A stretch of DNA of 20,985 bases from SpSt-398 sp033762195 (lineage in GTDB: Bacteria; Bacteroidota; Bacteroidia; Chitinophagales; Chitinophagaceae), in NCBI GenBank assembly GCA_033762195.1, contig JANRLV010000069.1:1-20985 (forward strand), read 5' to 3'. Shown here in pieces: positions 1 through 7,201 of the stretch (within the stretch, counting starts at the first letter, position 1; each line of letters begins with the position of its first letter). The notes below the pieces were generated by a model. That model had not been told where the DNA came from. It did not search any database and was given only the letters and a program-made list of their open reading frames with translations. Position numbers and translations under genes: made by a program.

Positions 1-70
1 AGGAGGGCACGAAGAACACGAAGAAGACACGAAGAACACAAAGGAGAAAAAACGTAGAATTCGGGAATAA
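1..70. repeat. 70-bp direct repeat, copy 1
   Basis: These 70 bases recur without a mismatch at 195-264. The first two thirds are purine-rich and built from degenerate units of about 9 bp resembling RRCACRAAG. The last part is a unique-looking tail ending in GAATTCGGGAATAA. The copy begins at the window edge, so the true repeat may extend further left. I see no coding capacity. Low-complexity CACGAAG-type stretches are common between genes in Bacteroidota, from general recollection only. Confidence 0.9.
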
Positions 71-87
71 GCACTACTCGGTCTCTA

Positions 88-113
88 CAAATGACCATTT
101 GTTGATCGATCAA
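88..113. repeat. Two adjacent short palindromes
   Basis: CAAATG-AC-CATTTG (88-101) is followed directly by the perfect 12-bp palindrome TTGATCGATCAA (102-113). They lie in the spacer between the two 70-bp repeats. They could be protein-binding sites or chance; nothing nearby decides this. Confidence 0.45.
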
Positions 114-136
114 AATAGAAATTTCCTCCATAAAAA

Positions 137-178
137 CTTCGTGTCCTTCGTGCCCCCTTAGTGTCCTTTGTGTCCTCC
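137..178. repeat. Inverted, diverged copy of the CACGAAG-type repeat
   Basis: Read on the minus strand, this segment is made of the same GGACACAAAG / GGCACGAAG units as the first part of the 70-bp direct repeats, but in a different order and with substitutions. It lies in inverted orientation between the two direct copies, so the block 1-264 can fold back on itself in more than one register. Confidence 0.7.
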
Positions 179-200
179 TACGCAAGCCTGGCGTAGGAGG
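174..200. repeat. Perfect 10-bp hairpin at the inner edge of repeat copy 2
   Basis: CCTCCTACGC (174-183) pairs with GCGTAGGAGG (191-200) around a 7-base loop. The right arm runs into direct-repeat copy 2, and the flanking CACGAAG-type units can lengthen the stem imperfectly. It lies about 90 bp beyond the stop of the minus-strand operon, so it may help end that transcript. There is no adjoining run of T on the minus-strand side, so a standard intrinsic terminator is not supported. Confidence 0.7.
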
Positions 201-264
201 GCACGAAGAACACGAAGAAGACACGAAGAACACAAAGGAGAAAAAACGTAGAATTCGGGAATAA
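195..264. repeat. 70-bp direct repeat, copy 2
   Basis: Identical over 70 bases to positions 1-70, with 124 bp between the copies. It ends 26 bp before the stop codon of the CE4-CE15 gene. Perfect identity over noncoding sequence points to recent duplication or ongoing homogenization. Confidence 0.9.
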
Positions 265-290
265 ACGCTACAGGGTTTCACCGCTTGCCT

Positions 291-2357
291 CTACCAATAT
301 CTCCCCGCGAATTGAATGAAATACTCCCAGTTCGGTCCGGTGGTATGCCCACCCTCATGTTGCCGCCACGCGATATCTCCGTTCAGTAAACCTGTTTTCT
401 CCTCGGGAAATTGATCCGTACCCAGCCCTTTCTTTCCCAACAACTCGTAAACAGGAGATGCATGTACGCCCCCGAGGAACATACCCTTTGCATCGACCCA
501 GCGGCCTTCCACATTGGGAGAGCCCGAACTGATAAATACAGGGCGTGGCGCGCAAAGTGCTACAAGCTGATGAGCATCTACCGGCAGGTCATTCGGAGTA
601 AGGGGACCTGCATAACGAATAAAATTACCGGCAAACCAATGATATTCTGCCGAGGAAGCCAGGTTCTCTACCTGCTCCCCATATACACGTCGTAAAATTT
701 TTGTACCCCCCGCACCGGAAGAACCAATAAAGCCAATACTAACCCTTGGCTCATACGCCATCGTAACAATTGCCGCTTTCCCATATCGCGAAAGCCCTTC
801 GATCCCTACGCGCTTTGCATCCACACGGGGATCCGTTTCCAGGTAATCGATCGTCCGACTCGCACCCCAGGCCCAGGCACGCAATGTGCCCCATTGATCA
901 GGACTACGAAACTGGCCTTTATTACACAATCCGATGATCCCTTCTGTCAAACCCGCGCCATTGTCAGCCTGATAACTGGTGGGTACCAGGATACCAAAAC
1001 CCCATCCTCGTTCCAATAATTGTTCCTGCCATGATTTTTGAACAGGCGTACCCGGAGGAGGAGCCGGTGGCCTGAACCCCGGAGGAAAAATAAATCCAAA
1101 TTCAATCATCACAGGTACCCGTTGCTGAACATGCTTGGGCAATACCAGTGAAAACTGGATATCTACCGTCAGCGCAGGATAAGATGAATTATCTACATGC
1201 CCTACAAGTTCCTTTACTTCCGCCAGGGTTCCGCCAAAAAGAGAATCCCGTTGGCTTTTAATTTCCCAGCGCACCGCCGGTGTATTTGTTGGCACACGTC
1301 CATAAATTTCTTTATCAAATGCGGCCACGATCTCAGGACGTCTTTTCTTCCACCAGGCAGAAGCGTTATTGACCGTCTTTCCATTTTTCAATTTCAACGG
1401 ATCGGGCAGGGTGGTATAAGGTGATGCTTTGGATTCATCGATATTCGCCGCATTGGGTGCAGATGGATTACCAGACGGCCCCGGACGGGTAGAGGTTATC
1501 CCCAGCTTACCTATCATATCCTGATAATCTTTTTGCGTTTGCGCCTGGATCGCCTTCATGGCCTTATCCCGGGTCTGCCAGGAGCGGATATGTTTGGCCA
1601 TCTCCACCATGGGAGCGATGTAAATATCCTTCTCATGGTCTTTTAAATACTGCAGGAACTGTCGATGATCGGGCAAGCTTACATCCAACCCGTTTCCACC
1701 ACCCACACCATGAAACAGGATCACCAGCATTGAATTGGTCCGCATGGCCTCTTCCACCCAGGCGATCATTTGTTCGGCCTTGTGGTGATTGACCATATAA
1801 CAATCGGTATTATACAGATCAATATCCTGGATCTTGTGCATTTCGCCCCTTACTCCACGGGCCGCGATAAAATCTTTCTTAAGCGGTTCTATAAAAAAAC
1901 TGTCCTCCACTTTCTGGTCACCACATGTATAGGCAAAGGTCCTCTCCGTTTTTCCATCGAGGGCTTGCAGAAATAAATTGGTCATGCGTGTCTCGTCCAC
2001 TATTTGTTTGAGAGTATAGGTGCTGAGATCATATTCCTTTGGCACCCATTCTCTTCCCGGGCCACCGGCACAGGGATGATACAGCGTGTGGTTACCGAGT
2101 TCATGTCCTTTGGCAGCCATAGCACGCCAATCCTCCATCCGGGTTTGAACCGAAGGGGAGAAGGCAGTAACATAAAAGGTGGCCTTTAATCCCAGGGAGT
2201 CGAGCAATGGCAAGGCATTGTCGAGGTGCTGGTCAATGGCATCGTCATAGGTGATGACGACGGCACATTTTTTTCCTTGCCAGGGTTGGTTGAATTGGGC
2301 TTGCAGGGCCGTATTTCCCAATAGCAATACGATAAAAGGCCAATGAAATCTCTTCAT
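291..2357 (-). CDS. CE4-CE15 fusion: polysaccharide deacetylase plus glucuronoyl esterase
   Basis: A 688-residue secreted protein with two carbohydrate esterase domains. The ATG at 2357 opens a normal signal peptide (MKRFHWPFIVLLLGN..., cut near LQAQ); the reading frame also extends to a TTG at 2390. Residues about 25-280 resemble a NodB/CE4 deacetylase: TYDDA at 36-40, the His pair of HTLYH (90 and 94), and a late ILFHG (His216). After a linker rich in P, A and N (about 285-320), residues about 320-688 match CE15: nucleophile motif GLSRYGK (Ser523) and the likely catalytic His671 in HEGGHT. The place where many CE15 enzymes carry a catalytic Glu reads SSGAGG, so the acid may come from elsewhere, for example Glu617 or Asp622. 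Expected activities are deacetylation of xylan and hydrolysis of 4-O-methylglucuronate esters that link xylan to lignin. It is the last gene of the minus-strand xylanolytic operon. Confidence 0.88.
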   Translation of the reverse strand: MKRFHWPFIVLLLGNTALQAQFNQPWQGKKCAVVITYDDAIDQHLDNALPLLDSLGLKATFYVTAFSPSVQTRMEDWRAMAAKGHELGNHTLYHPCAGGPGREWVPKEYDLSTYTLKQIVDETRMTNLFLQALDGKTERTFAYTCGDQKVEDSFFIEPLKKDFIAARGVRGEMHKIQDIDLYNTDCYMVNHHKAEQMIAWVEEAMRTNSMLVILFHGVGGGNGLDVSLPDHRQFLQYLKDHEKDIYIAPMVEMAKHIRSWQTRDKAMKAIQAQTQKDYQDMIGKLGITSTRPGPSGNPSAPNAANIDESKASPYTTLPDPLKLKNGKTVNNASAWWKKRRPEIVAAFDKEIYGRVPTNTPAVRWEIKSQRDSLFGGTLAEVKELVGHVDNSSYPALTVDIQFSLVLPKHVQQRVPVMIEFGFIFPPGFRPPAPPPGTPVQKSWQEQLLERGWGFGILVPTSYQADNGAGLTEGIIGLCNKGQFRSPDQWGTLRAWAWGASRTIDYLETDPRVDAKRVGIEGLSRYGKAAIVTMAYEPRVSIGFIGSSGAGGTKILRRVYGEQVENLASSAEYHWFAGNFIRYAGPLTPNDLPVDAHQLVALCAPRPVFISSGSPNVEGRWVDAKGMFLGGVHASPVYELLGKKGLGTDQFPEEKTGLLNGDIAWRQHEGGHTTGPNWEYFIQFAGRYW

Positions 2358-2420
2358 GACAGCAGGTTTTAATGTTCGCAGCAAAAGCAAGGTTTACAAG
2401 GTATGCTGCAACCAGAGTAT

Positions 2421-4352
2421 TTAATCACGGTCTGTGCGGAATGGTGAAGCTGGCAATCCTTCTTTATTGATCAGGTTGGGATTGACCGGATTATCCGCCC
2501 AGGCGTACCGAACGAATTTTGGGTTCTTTACCTCTTCATTCCAAACAACCACTTTATTGCCTTCCAATTTTGTCTGTGCCCAAACAAATTTCTTATCCTC
2601 ACCCGCAATGGCAAATTCGGCGGGGGCTTCCCCATCCCGGGTGATCAAACCCGATCCGATATGGGTAAAATGAAGCGTGATCTTTTCGGTGCCTACCTCA
2701 ATCTTTTCCACCATTGGACCGGAGTAGGCCAATGATTTTTCACCATAGGCTTCGTACAAGGCCCATAAAGCCAGTCTTTCCCCAACATCTTTTTTGTTAT
2801 CGGGATGTATATCATTCCATTCGCCCAGGTCAATGGCCACGGCCATACCGGTGCGGTCTAATGACAGTGCATTTAATTGGGACTCTCTTAACCGGGCCCA
2901 ATTGCTTTCTCCAGGCAGATAACTGTAATCCATAAAGCCAGGCAATTGAACATAGAAAAAGGGCAGTGTACCCAGGTTCCATTTTTTTCGCCAATCTTCG
3001 ATCAGCGCTTTCATCAGGGCCTCATATTCCACGGGTCTTCCGGCATTGCTCTCGCCCTGGTACCAACAGATCCCTTTGATCGTATAGGGTATCACGGGTG
3101 CAACCATGGCGTTGTACAACGCGGTGGGTTGATTGGGTGCGTTTACAGGTGGTTGTGTTCTTGGACCATTAAATGGCCGAAACACAACACCCACTTTATA
3201 ATCCCAGTCACCCATCAGGGAAACAGTATCCATTCCGGAGAATATACAATAGGGTTTATCGGGGACAAATCCTCCTTTCCCTCCATTGTTGGTTACGCGG
3301 ATCACAAAAAGGTTTTTTCCGGCTTTTAATAATCCTTCCGGCACAGTGTACCTTCTTTGGGGATATTGGTAGGTGGTGCGACCAACTGATTTACCATTGA
3401 TATATAATTCATCAGCATCCACGATCCTTCCCAGGAATACCCGGGCAGGTTTACCTGCCATCGATTGTGGTATGTCGATCTCTTTTCGGTACCAGACAAT
3501 ACCATTCAGGTCCTTCACCCCCTGATCTTCCCAAAAACCGGGAATATGCATACGCCGCCATCCGCCGGGCACATAGGCCGGGTCATACCAGGTGGGTTTT
3601 GCTTCAAGACCCGGGTCAACAGGCGGGGCAGGGCGGGGGAGGGCTGCATTATTCCGGATCAATGAATTGACATACTGCGTGTCTTTGTTCTTTTGGATCT
3701 GGGAAATAAGCGAAGAGAAATCCTGTAACCCTTCTTCGCTTGTCCAGGCCTCAATGGGCGTACCGCCAACACTTGAGTTAATGATACCAATGGGTATTTT
3801 GTATTTATCATGGATCTTCTTGGCAAAGAAATAGGCCACAGCGGAAAAGGGTCGGATATCTTCGCCTACAGCGGCTTTCCAATACACGGCCGGCAATTCG
3901 GTTCGTGGGCCGTTCAGGTCAGCGAGCGTGGGTATCCAGCATTGTCTTATTTGCGGGTCATTGGCTTCAGCGATCACACTGGCATAGGCAACATCATGAA
4001 TGTTCAATTGATGTACCATGTTGGATTGTCCCGAGCAAAACCAAACATCACCAAAGAGGATATCTTTTAATTCGATCCGGTTCTTTCCTTTCAGGGCCAT
4101 GGTATAAGGGCCGCCAGCAGGGGTGGGGGCCAGAAAAACCTCCCAATTCCCATTGGCTTGGGCACGCGTGGTATAGGTGCGCCCATTGACCTTTACCTCT
4201 ACTTTTTCTTTGGGAGAAGCCCATCCCCAGATTCTCACCTTGGTATCGCGTTGAAGGATCATGCTGTCGCGCACAAGGGCAGGCAATCGCAGTTGGGCAC
4301 ACAATGGCTGCAGGGTCACTACCAGGAGTGACAGGAAGAATATTTTTTTCAT
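2421..4352 (-). CDS. SASA-family carbohydrate acetylesterase (sialate O-acetylesterase-like)
   Basis: A 643-residue secreted SGNH-type esterase. The start is the ATG at 4352, since the in-frame codon two residues upstream is TTG; a signal peptide ends near LCAQ. The N-terminal part has the family's LPALVRDSMILQRD pattern and a small beta domain. Then come the nucleophile block CSGQSNM (Ser110), the GGTPIEAW block (about 196-203), WYQGESN (about 430-436) and the Asp-His block NDIHP (Asp514, His516). Residues about 250-380 are a jelly-roll insertion resembling a GH2 sugar-binding domain (WYRKEIDIP, NGKSVGRT). Among xylanases the probable substrate is acetyl groups on xylan or xylo-oligosaccharides rather than sialic acid; that is inference from context. 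It starts 16 bp after the GH43 stop, so the two are probably cotranscribed. Confidence 0.88.
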   Translation of the reverse strand: MKKIFFLSLLVVTLQPLCAQLRLPALVRDSMILQRDTKVRIWGWASPKEKVEVKVNGRTYTTRAQANGNWEVFLAPTPAGGPYTMALKGKNRIELKDILFGDVWFCSGQSNMVHQLNIHDVAYASVIAEANDPQIRQCWIPTLADLNGPRTELPAVYWKAAVGEDIRPFSAVAYFFAKKIHDKYKIPIGIINSSVGGTPIEAWTSEEGLQDFSSLISQIQKNKDTQYVNSLIRNNAALPRPAPPVDPGLEAKPTWYDPAYVPGGWRRMHIPGFWEDQGVKDLNGIVWYRKEIDIPQSMAGKPARVFLGRIVDADELYINGKSVGRTTYQYPQRRYTVPEGLLKAGKNLFVIRVTNNGGKGGFVPDKPYCIFSGMDTVSLMGDWDYKVGVVFRPFNGPRTQPPVNAPNQPTALYNAMVAPVIPYTIKGICWYQGESNAGRPVEYEALMKALIEDWRKKWNLGTLPFFYVQLPGFMDYSYLPGESNWARLRESQLNALSLDRTGMAVAIDLGEWNDIHPDNKKDVGERLALWALYEAYGEKSLAYSGPMVEKIEVGTEKITLHFTHIGSGLITRDGEAPAEFAIAGEDKKFVWAQTKLEGNKVVVWNEEVKNPKFVRYAWADNPVNPNLINKEGLPASPFRTDRD

Positions 4353-4368
4353 TACCAACGAGAATGGT

Positions 4369-6012
4369 TCATTTATAAATATCGTCTTTATTGCTTATTT
4401 CAAAATGATCAAATCTTGCTTTATTGGTCGAAGGCGTCCCATTTGAGGTGGTATACAGTGCGTATAGGCAACCCACAAACCCGCCAGCCGTTTTGGTGCT
4501 TAATTCCCGGGCATCAACTTTATCCTTGAGGATCGTCCATCTTTTCTTTGAAGGGCCAAAGGAGAATGTATAATAATCTCCCTTCGCTTCGATGCGCAGC
4601 AAGGTCGGTTTGTTTTTTTGTTTTGAATTTGGAGCGGAGGCTACCAGCTCTTTGCCTTTCCATAGTTCCACCATATCTATGCCTCCTTTTGTTGAAAGGG
4701 CCAGGAAATAACTGGCCTTATCATTCTGGAATAGCAACAGGCCAGCTTTTTCATTTTCCGATTTGGCATTGAATAAAAGGGAGGTGATGGCTTCTCCTTT
4801 AAGATGAGGTTGATGAAAACCGATAAAGGAAGGATTGGCCTTGTCTTCACAGGTTTCAGGTCGTGTATTCAGGGTTAGATAACCTGGATTTTCAGTCAGA
4901 CTATACCAGGTGCTCCGCGGGGTGCGCAGAAAACGATAGCGGATATTCAATACAGGGTTATTAAACCCATCCTTAAACTGATAATTGCCGTTAAAGCCTT
5001 CACTCTTTTTATCTTTTATTCCGGCAATCGGGTATTGATATTTCACGGTTTCCCCACCCAGGTCAAACACGGGCCAGCCCGTTTCCCAACTTACCGGAGC
5101 GATAAAGGTTTCGCGGCCTGTATTGTAGTGATCGCCATCATAAGGACGGCAACCCAGAAATACACCCCACCATTTTCCATCAGGACCTTCTACCAGATCG
5201 GCATGGCCAGTGGTGGTGATGGGATCTTTACGCGTGGGATCCAAATGGCGCTGTGTCAGAATGGGATTTTTTTCATAGGTAACAAATGGCCCTTCGGGCG
5301 ATTTGCTGCGAAACACCACTTCAGAGTGATTATAACCTGTTCCTCCCTCGGCACAAATAAGGAAATACCAATCGTCTTTTTTCAGGATATGCGGTCCTTC
5401 GATCCAGACAGGTTTCTTGGCCATATCGGTACCACCGTTAATAAGTATTCTTTCTTCCCCTGTGACCTGAAGTTTGACCGGGTCAAAAGCGTATTGCCGG
5501 ATCGTACGGTGGCCATTATGGAGAGAAATATTATCGGGTGGAATGCTGTTGTAAACGATCCAGGCCTTGTCGCCTTCAAAATAAAGGGAAGGGTCGATCC
5601 CATTGACTTGCGGCAATTTTACCGGTTGGCTCCAGGGACCTTTGGGGTCCTTGGCTGTGATCACAAAATTTCCGAGGCTACCCACTTCGGTGCAAACGAT
5701 ATAGAAAAGTCCGTTATGATAACTGATCGCCGGTGCATAGAGTCCACCGGAAATGCGGGCATTGTCGAGGTTCAATTGCTCGGGTCTGTCGAGTGCATAA
5801 CCGATCTGTTGCCAGTTCACCAGGTCTTTGCTATGGAACAATGGTAATCCCGGAAAATAGGCAAAGGAGGAATTGACGATATAATAATCATCTCCTGCGC
5901 GACAAATACTTGGATCCGGGTAAAAACCGGCGAGAATGGGATTTTGAACATATTGAGCCCGGGTCAGCAGACCTTGGGCCATCAACAGGATGGCAAGGAC
6001 GATTCTTTTCAT
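4369..6012 (-). CDS. GH43 beta-xylosidase / alpha-L-arabinofuranosidase with C-terminal beta-sandwich
   Basis: A 547-residue exported protein with signal peptide (MKRIVLAILLMAQGLLTRAQ). The five-bladed propeller domain spans about 22-325 and keeps all three GH43 catalytic acids: the base Asp33 in FYPDPS, the pKa modulator Asp140 in GIDPS, and the general acid Glu205 in WIEGPH. Residues about 340-540 form a concanavalin-like sandwich typical of GH43 enzymes with a C2-type domain (Pfam GH43_C2). Such proteins remove terminal xylose or arabinose from xylo- and arabinoxylo-oligosaccharides. Sequence reading alone cannot settle subfamily or exact specificity. The arabinose operon across the locus favours arabinofuranosidase activity; the family motifs alone fit xylosidase equally well. 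It lies 31 bp after the GH10 gene. Confidence 0.9.
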   Translation of the reverse strand: MKRIVLAILLMAQGLLTRAQYVQNPILAGFYPDPSICRAGDDYYIVNSSFAYFPGLPLFHSKDLVNWQQIGYALDRPEQLNLDNARISGGLYAPAISYHNGLFYIVCTEVGSLGNFVITAKDPKGPWSQPVKLPQVNGIDPSLYFEGDKAWIVYNSIPPDNISLHNGHRTIRQYAFDPVKLQVTGEERILINGGTDMAKKPVWIEGPHILKKDDWYFLICAEGGTGYNHSEVVFRSKSPEGPFVTYEKNPILTQRHLDPTRKDPITTTGHADLVEGPDGKWWGVFLGCRPYDGDHYNTGRETFIAPVSWETGWPVFDLGGETVKYQYPIAGIKDKKSEGFNGNYQFKDGFNNPVLNIRYRFLRTPRSTWYSLTENPGYLTLNTRPETCEDKANPSFIGFHQPHLKGEAITSLLFNAKSENEKAGLLLFQNDKASYFLALSTKGGIDMVELWKGKELVASAPNSKQKNKPTLLRIEAKGDYYTFSFGPSKKRWTILKDKVDARELSTKTAGGFVGCLYALYTTSNGTPSTNKARFDHFEISNKDDIYK

Positions 6013-6043
6013 GCGTATTTAATTGAAATGGCAGATTTTTTAA

Positions 6044-7189
6044 TTAGAAACCACGGAGTGATTTGGACGATTTCTCTCCCACTTCCACTACGGCTTTGAA
6101 GGCCGGTTTCGGTTGCCCCTTTCTGTCAAATAATAAAGGGTGATTGGTCCGGCCTCTTACCGGCCAGCCATTCAGCCAGCTTTGACCATCATGTACGCCC
6201 CAGAAAGTAACGCGTTCAATTTTATCCCGGTGTTTCAGGAACAGTTGAAAAAGCTGGGCATAGTCTTTGGCCAATTGTTGCTGTACACTATCCGGTAAAC
6301 CATTTACATACGGATTGAGCGAAGGGTCCTGCTGCATACGCTGGCTTACATCAGCCCCCTGAAAATTGCGGGGAAGTACTTCAATGTCCAGTTCGGTAAA
6401 CGATACTTTAATACCCAATGCCGCGTACTCCAGAATACTCTCTTCGATGTCTTTGAATGGAACGCGACCTACATGCCAGTGGCCTTGTATACCCACACCA
6501 TCAATCCGTACGCCGGCGGCCTGGATTTTTTTGATAAGGGTGATACATCCGGCACGTTTGGCGGGTTGTTCATTATTATAGTCGTTGTAAAGAAGGGCAG
6601 AGCGGGGAGAGGCGGCTTGTGCCAGGCGAAAAGCTTCGGTTACAAAATCGGGCCCCAGCCTTTGTAAAAATGGTGAATTACGCATCGTGCCATCTTCATT
6701 CAGTGCTTCATTGACCACATCCCAGCTTAACACTTTCCCATCATACCGCGAGGCCACGGTTTTGATATGCTCGGTGAAAAAGGTGCGGAAGGAATCCACA
6801 TTTTGCATGCGACGGGCAAATGCCGGCATCTGGCTATGCCAGATCAGAGTATGTCCATTGATGCCAATCCCGTGTTTGTTGCCATATTCAACGATCTTAT
6901 CGGCCATCGTAAAATCATATTTATCCCATTGGGGATGGATCACTTCGGCCTTCATGATATTCTCTGGTGTGACCACGTTGAATTGTTGAGGGATCAGGTT
7001 AACCGATATGGTATCTTTTTCTTCGATCTGCCAATTGTTCAAGGCGGCGCCGATCTGAAAATCGTCCTTGTATATTTCTTTTAGCGAAGGAAGGTGATTG
7101 CCGGCTGCATTCTTTTTAGAAGAGGAACAAGACATCAACCCGGTAAGGGTTAAGAGGCAGCTTACAACAAAAAGCGAATTAATTTTCAT
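6044..7189 (-). CDS. GH10 endo-beta-1,4-xylanase, lipoprotein
   Basis: A 381-residue GH10 xylanase with a lipoprotein signal: the hydrophobic segment ends in LMSC (Cys21) followed by SSSKK. The rest is a single (beta/alpha)8 barrel. Visible GH10 signatures are NVVTPENIMK (71-80), GHTLIWHSQMP (112-122), the acid/base in WDVVNEAL (Glu161), and the nucleophile in SFTELDIEV (Glu266). It cuts the xylan backbone internally. GH10 enzymes tolerate side chains near the cleavage site, which suits a glucuronoarabinoxylan substrate. There is no carbohydrate-binding module and no inserted domain. The residues after the cysteine lack the acidic pair often seen in surface-export signals of Bacteroidota, so whether it faces outside or the periplasm is open. 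It lies 12 bp after the GH115 gene in the same operon. Confidence 0.95.
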   Translation of the reverse strand: MKINSLFVVSCLLTLTGLMSCSSSKKNAAGNHLPSLKEIYKDDFQIGAALNNWQIEEKDTISVNLIPQQFNVVTPENIMKAEVIHPQWDKYDFTMADKIVEYGNKHGIGINGHTLIWHSQMPAFARRMQNVDSFRTFFTEHIKTVASRYDGKVLSWDVVNEALNEDGTMRNSPFLQRLGPDFVTEAFRLAQAASPRSALLYNDYNNEQPAKRAGCITLIKKIQAAGVRIDGVGIQGHWHVGRVPFKDIEESILEYAALGIKVSFTELDIEVLPRNFQGADVSQRMQQDPSLNPYVNGLPDSVQQQLAKDYAQLFQLFLKHRDKIERVTFWGVHDGQSWLNGWPVRGRTNHPLLFDRKGQPKPAFKAVVEVGEKSSKSLRGF

Positions 7190-7201
7190 GCCAGTATAGT
7201 T

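Noticed and set aside
1..264. CRISPR-like direct repeats
   Set aside because: Only two copies exist, the repeat is 70 bp and partly low-complexity, and the spacer is a diverged inverted copy. No cas gene is in the window.
5035..5847. Open frame of 270 codons on the plus strand inside the GH43 gene
   Set aside because: It is antisense to conserved GH43 catalytic sequence and has no family resemblance.
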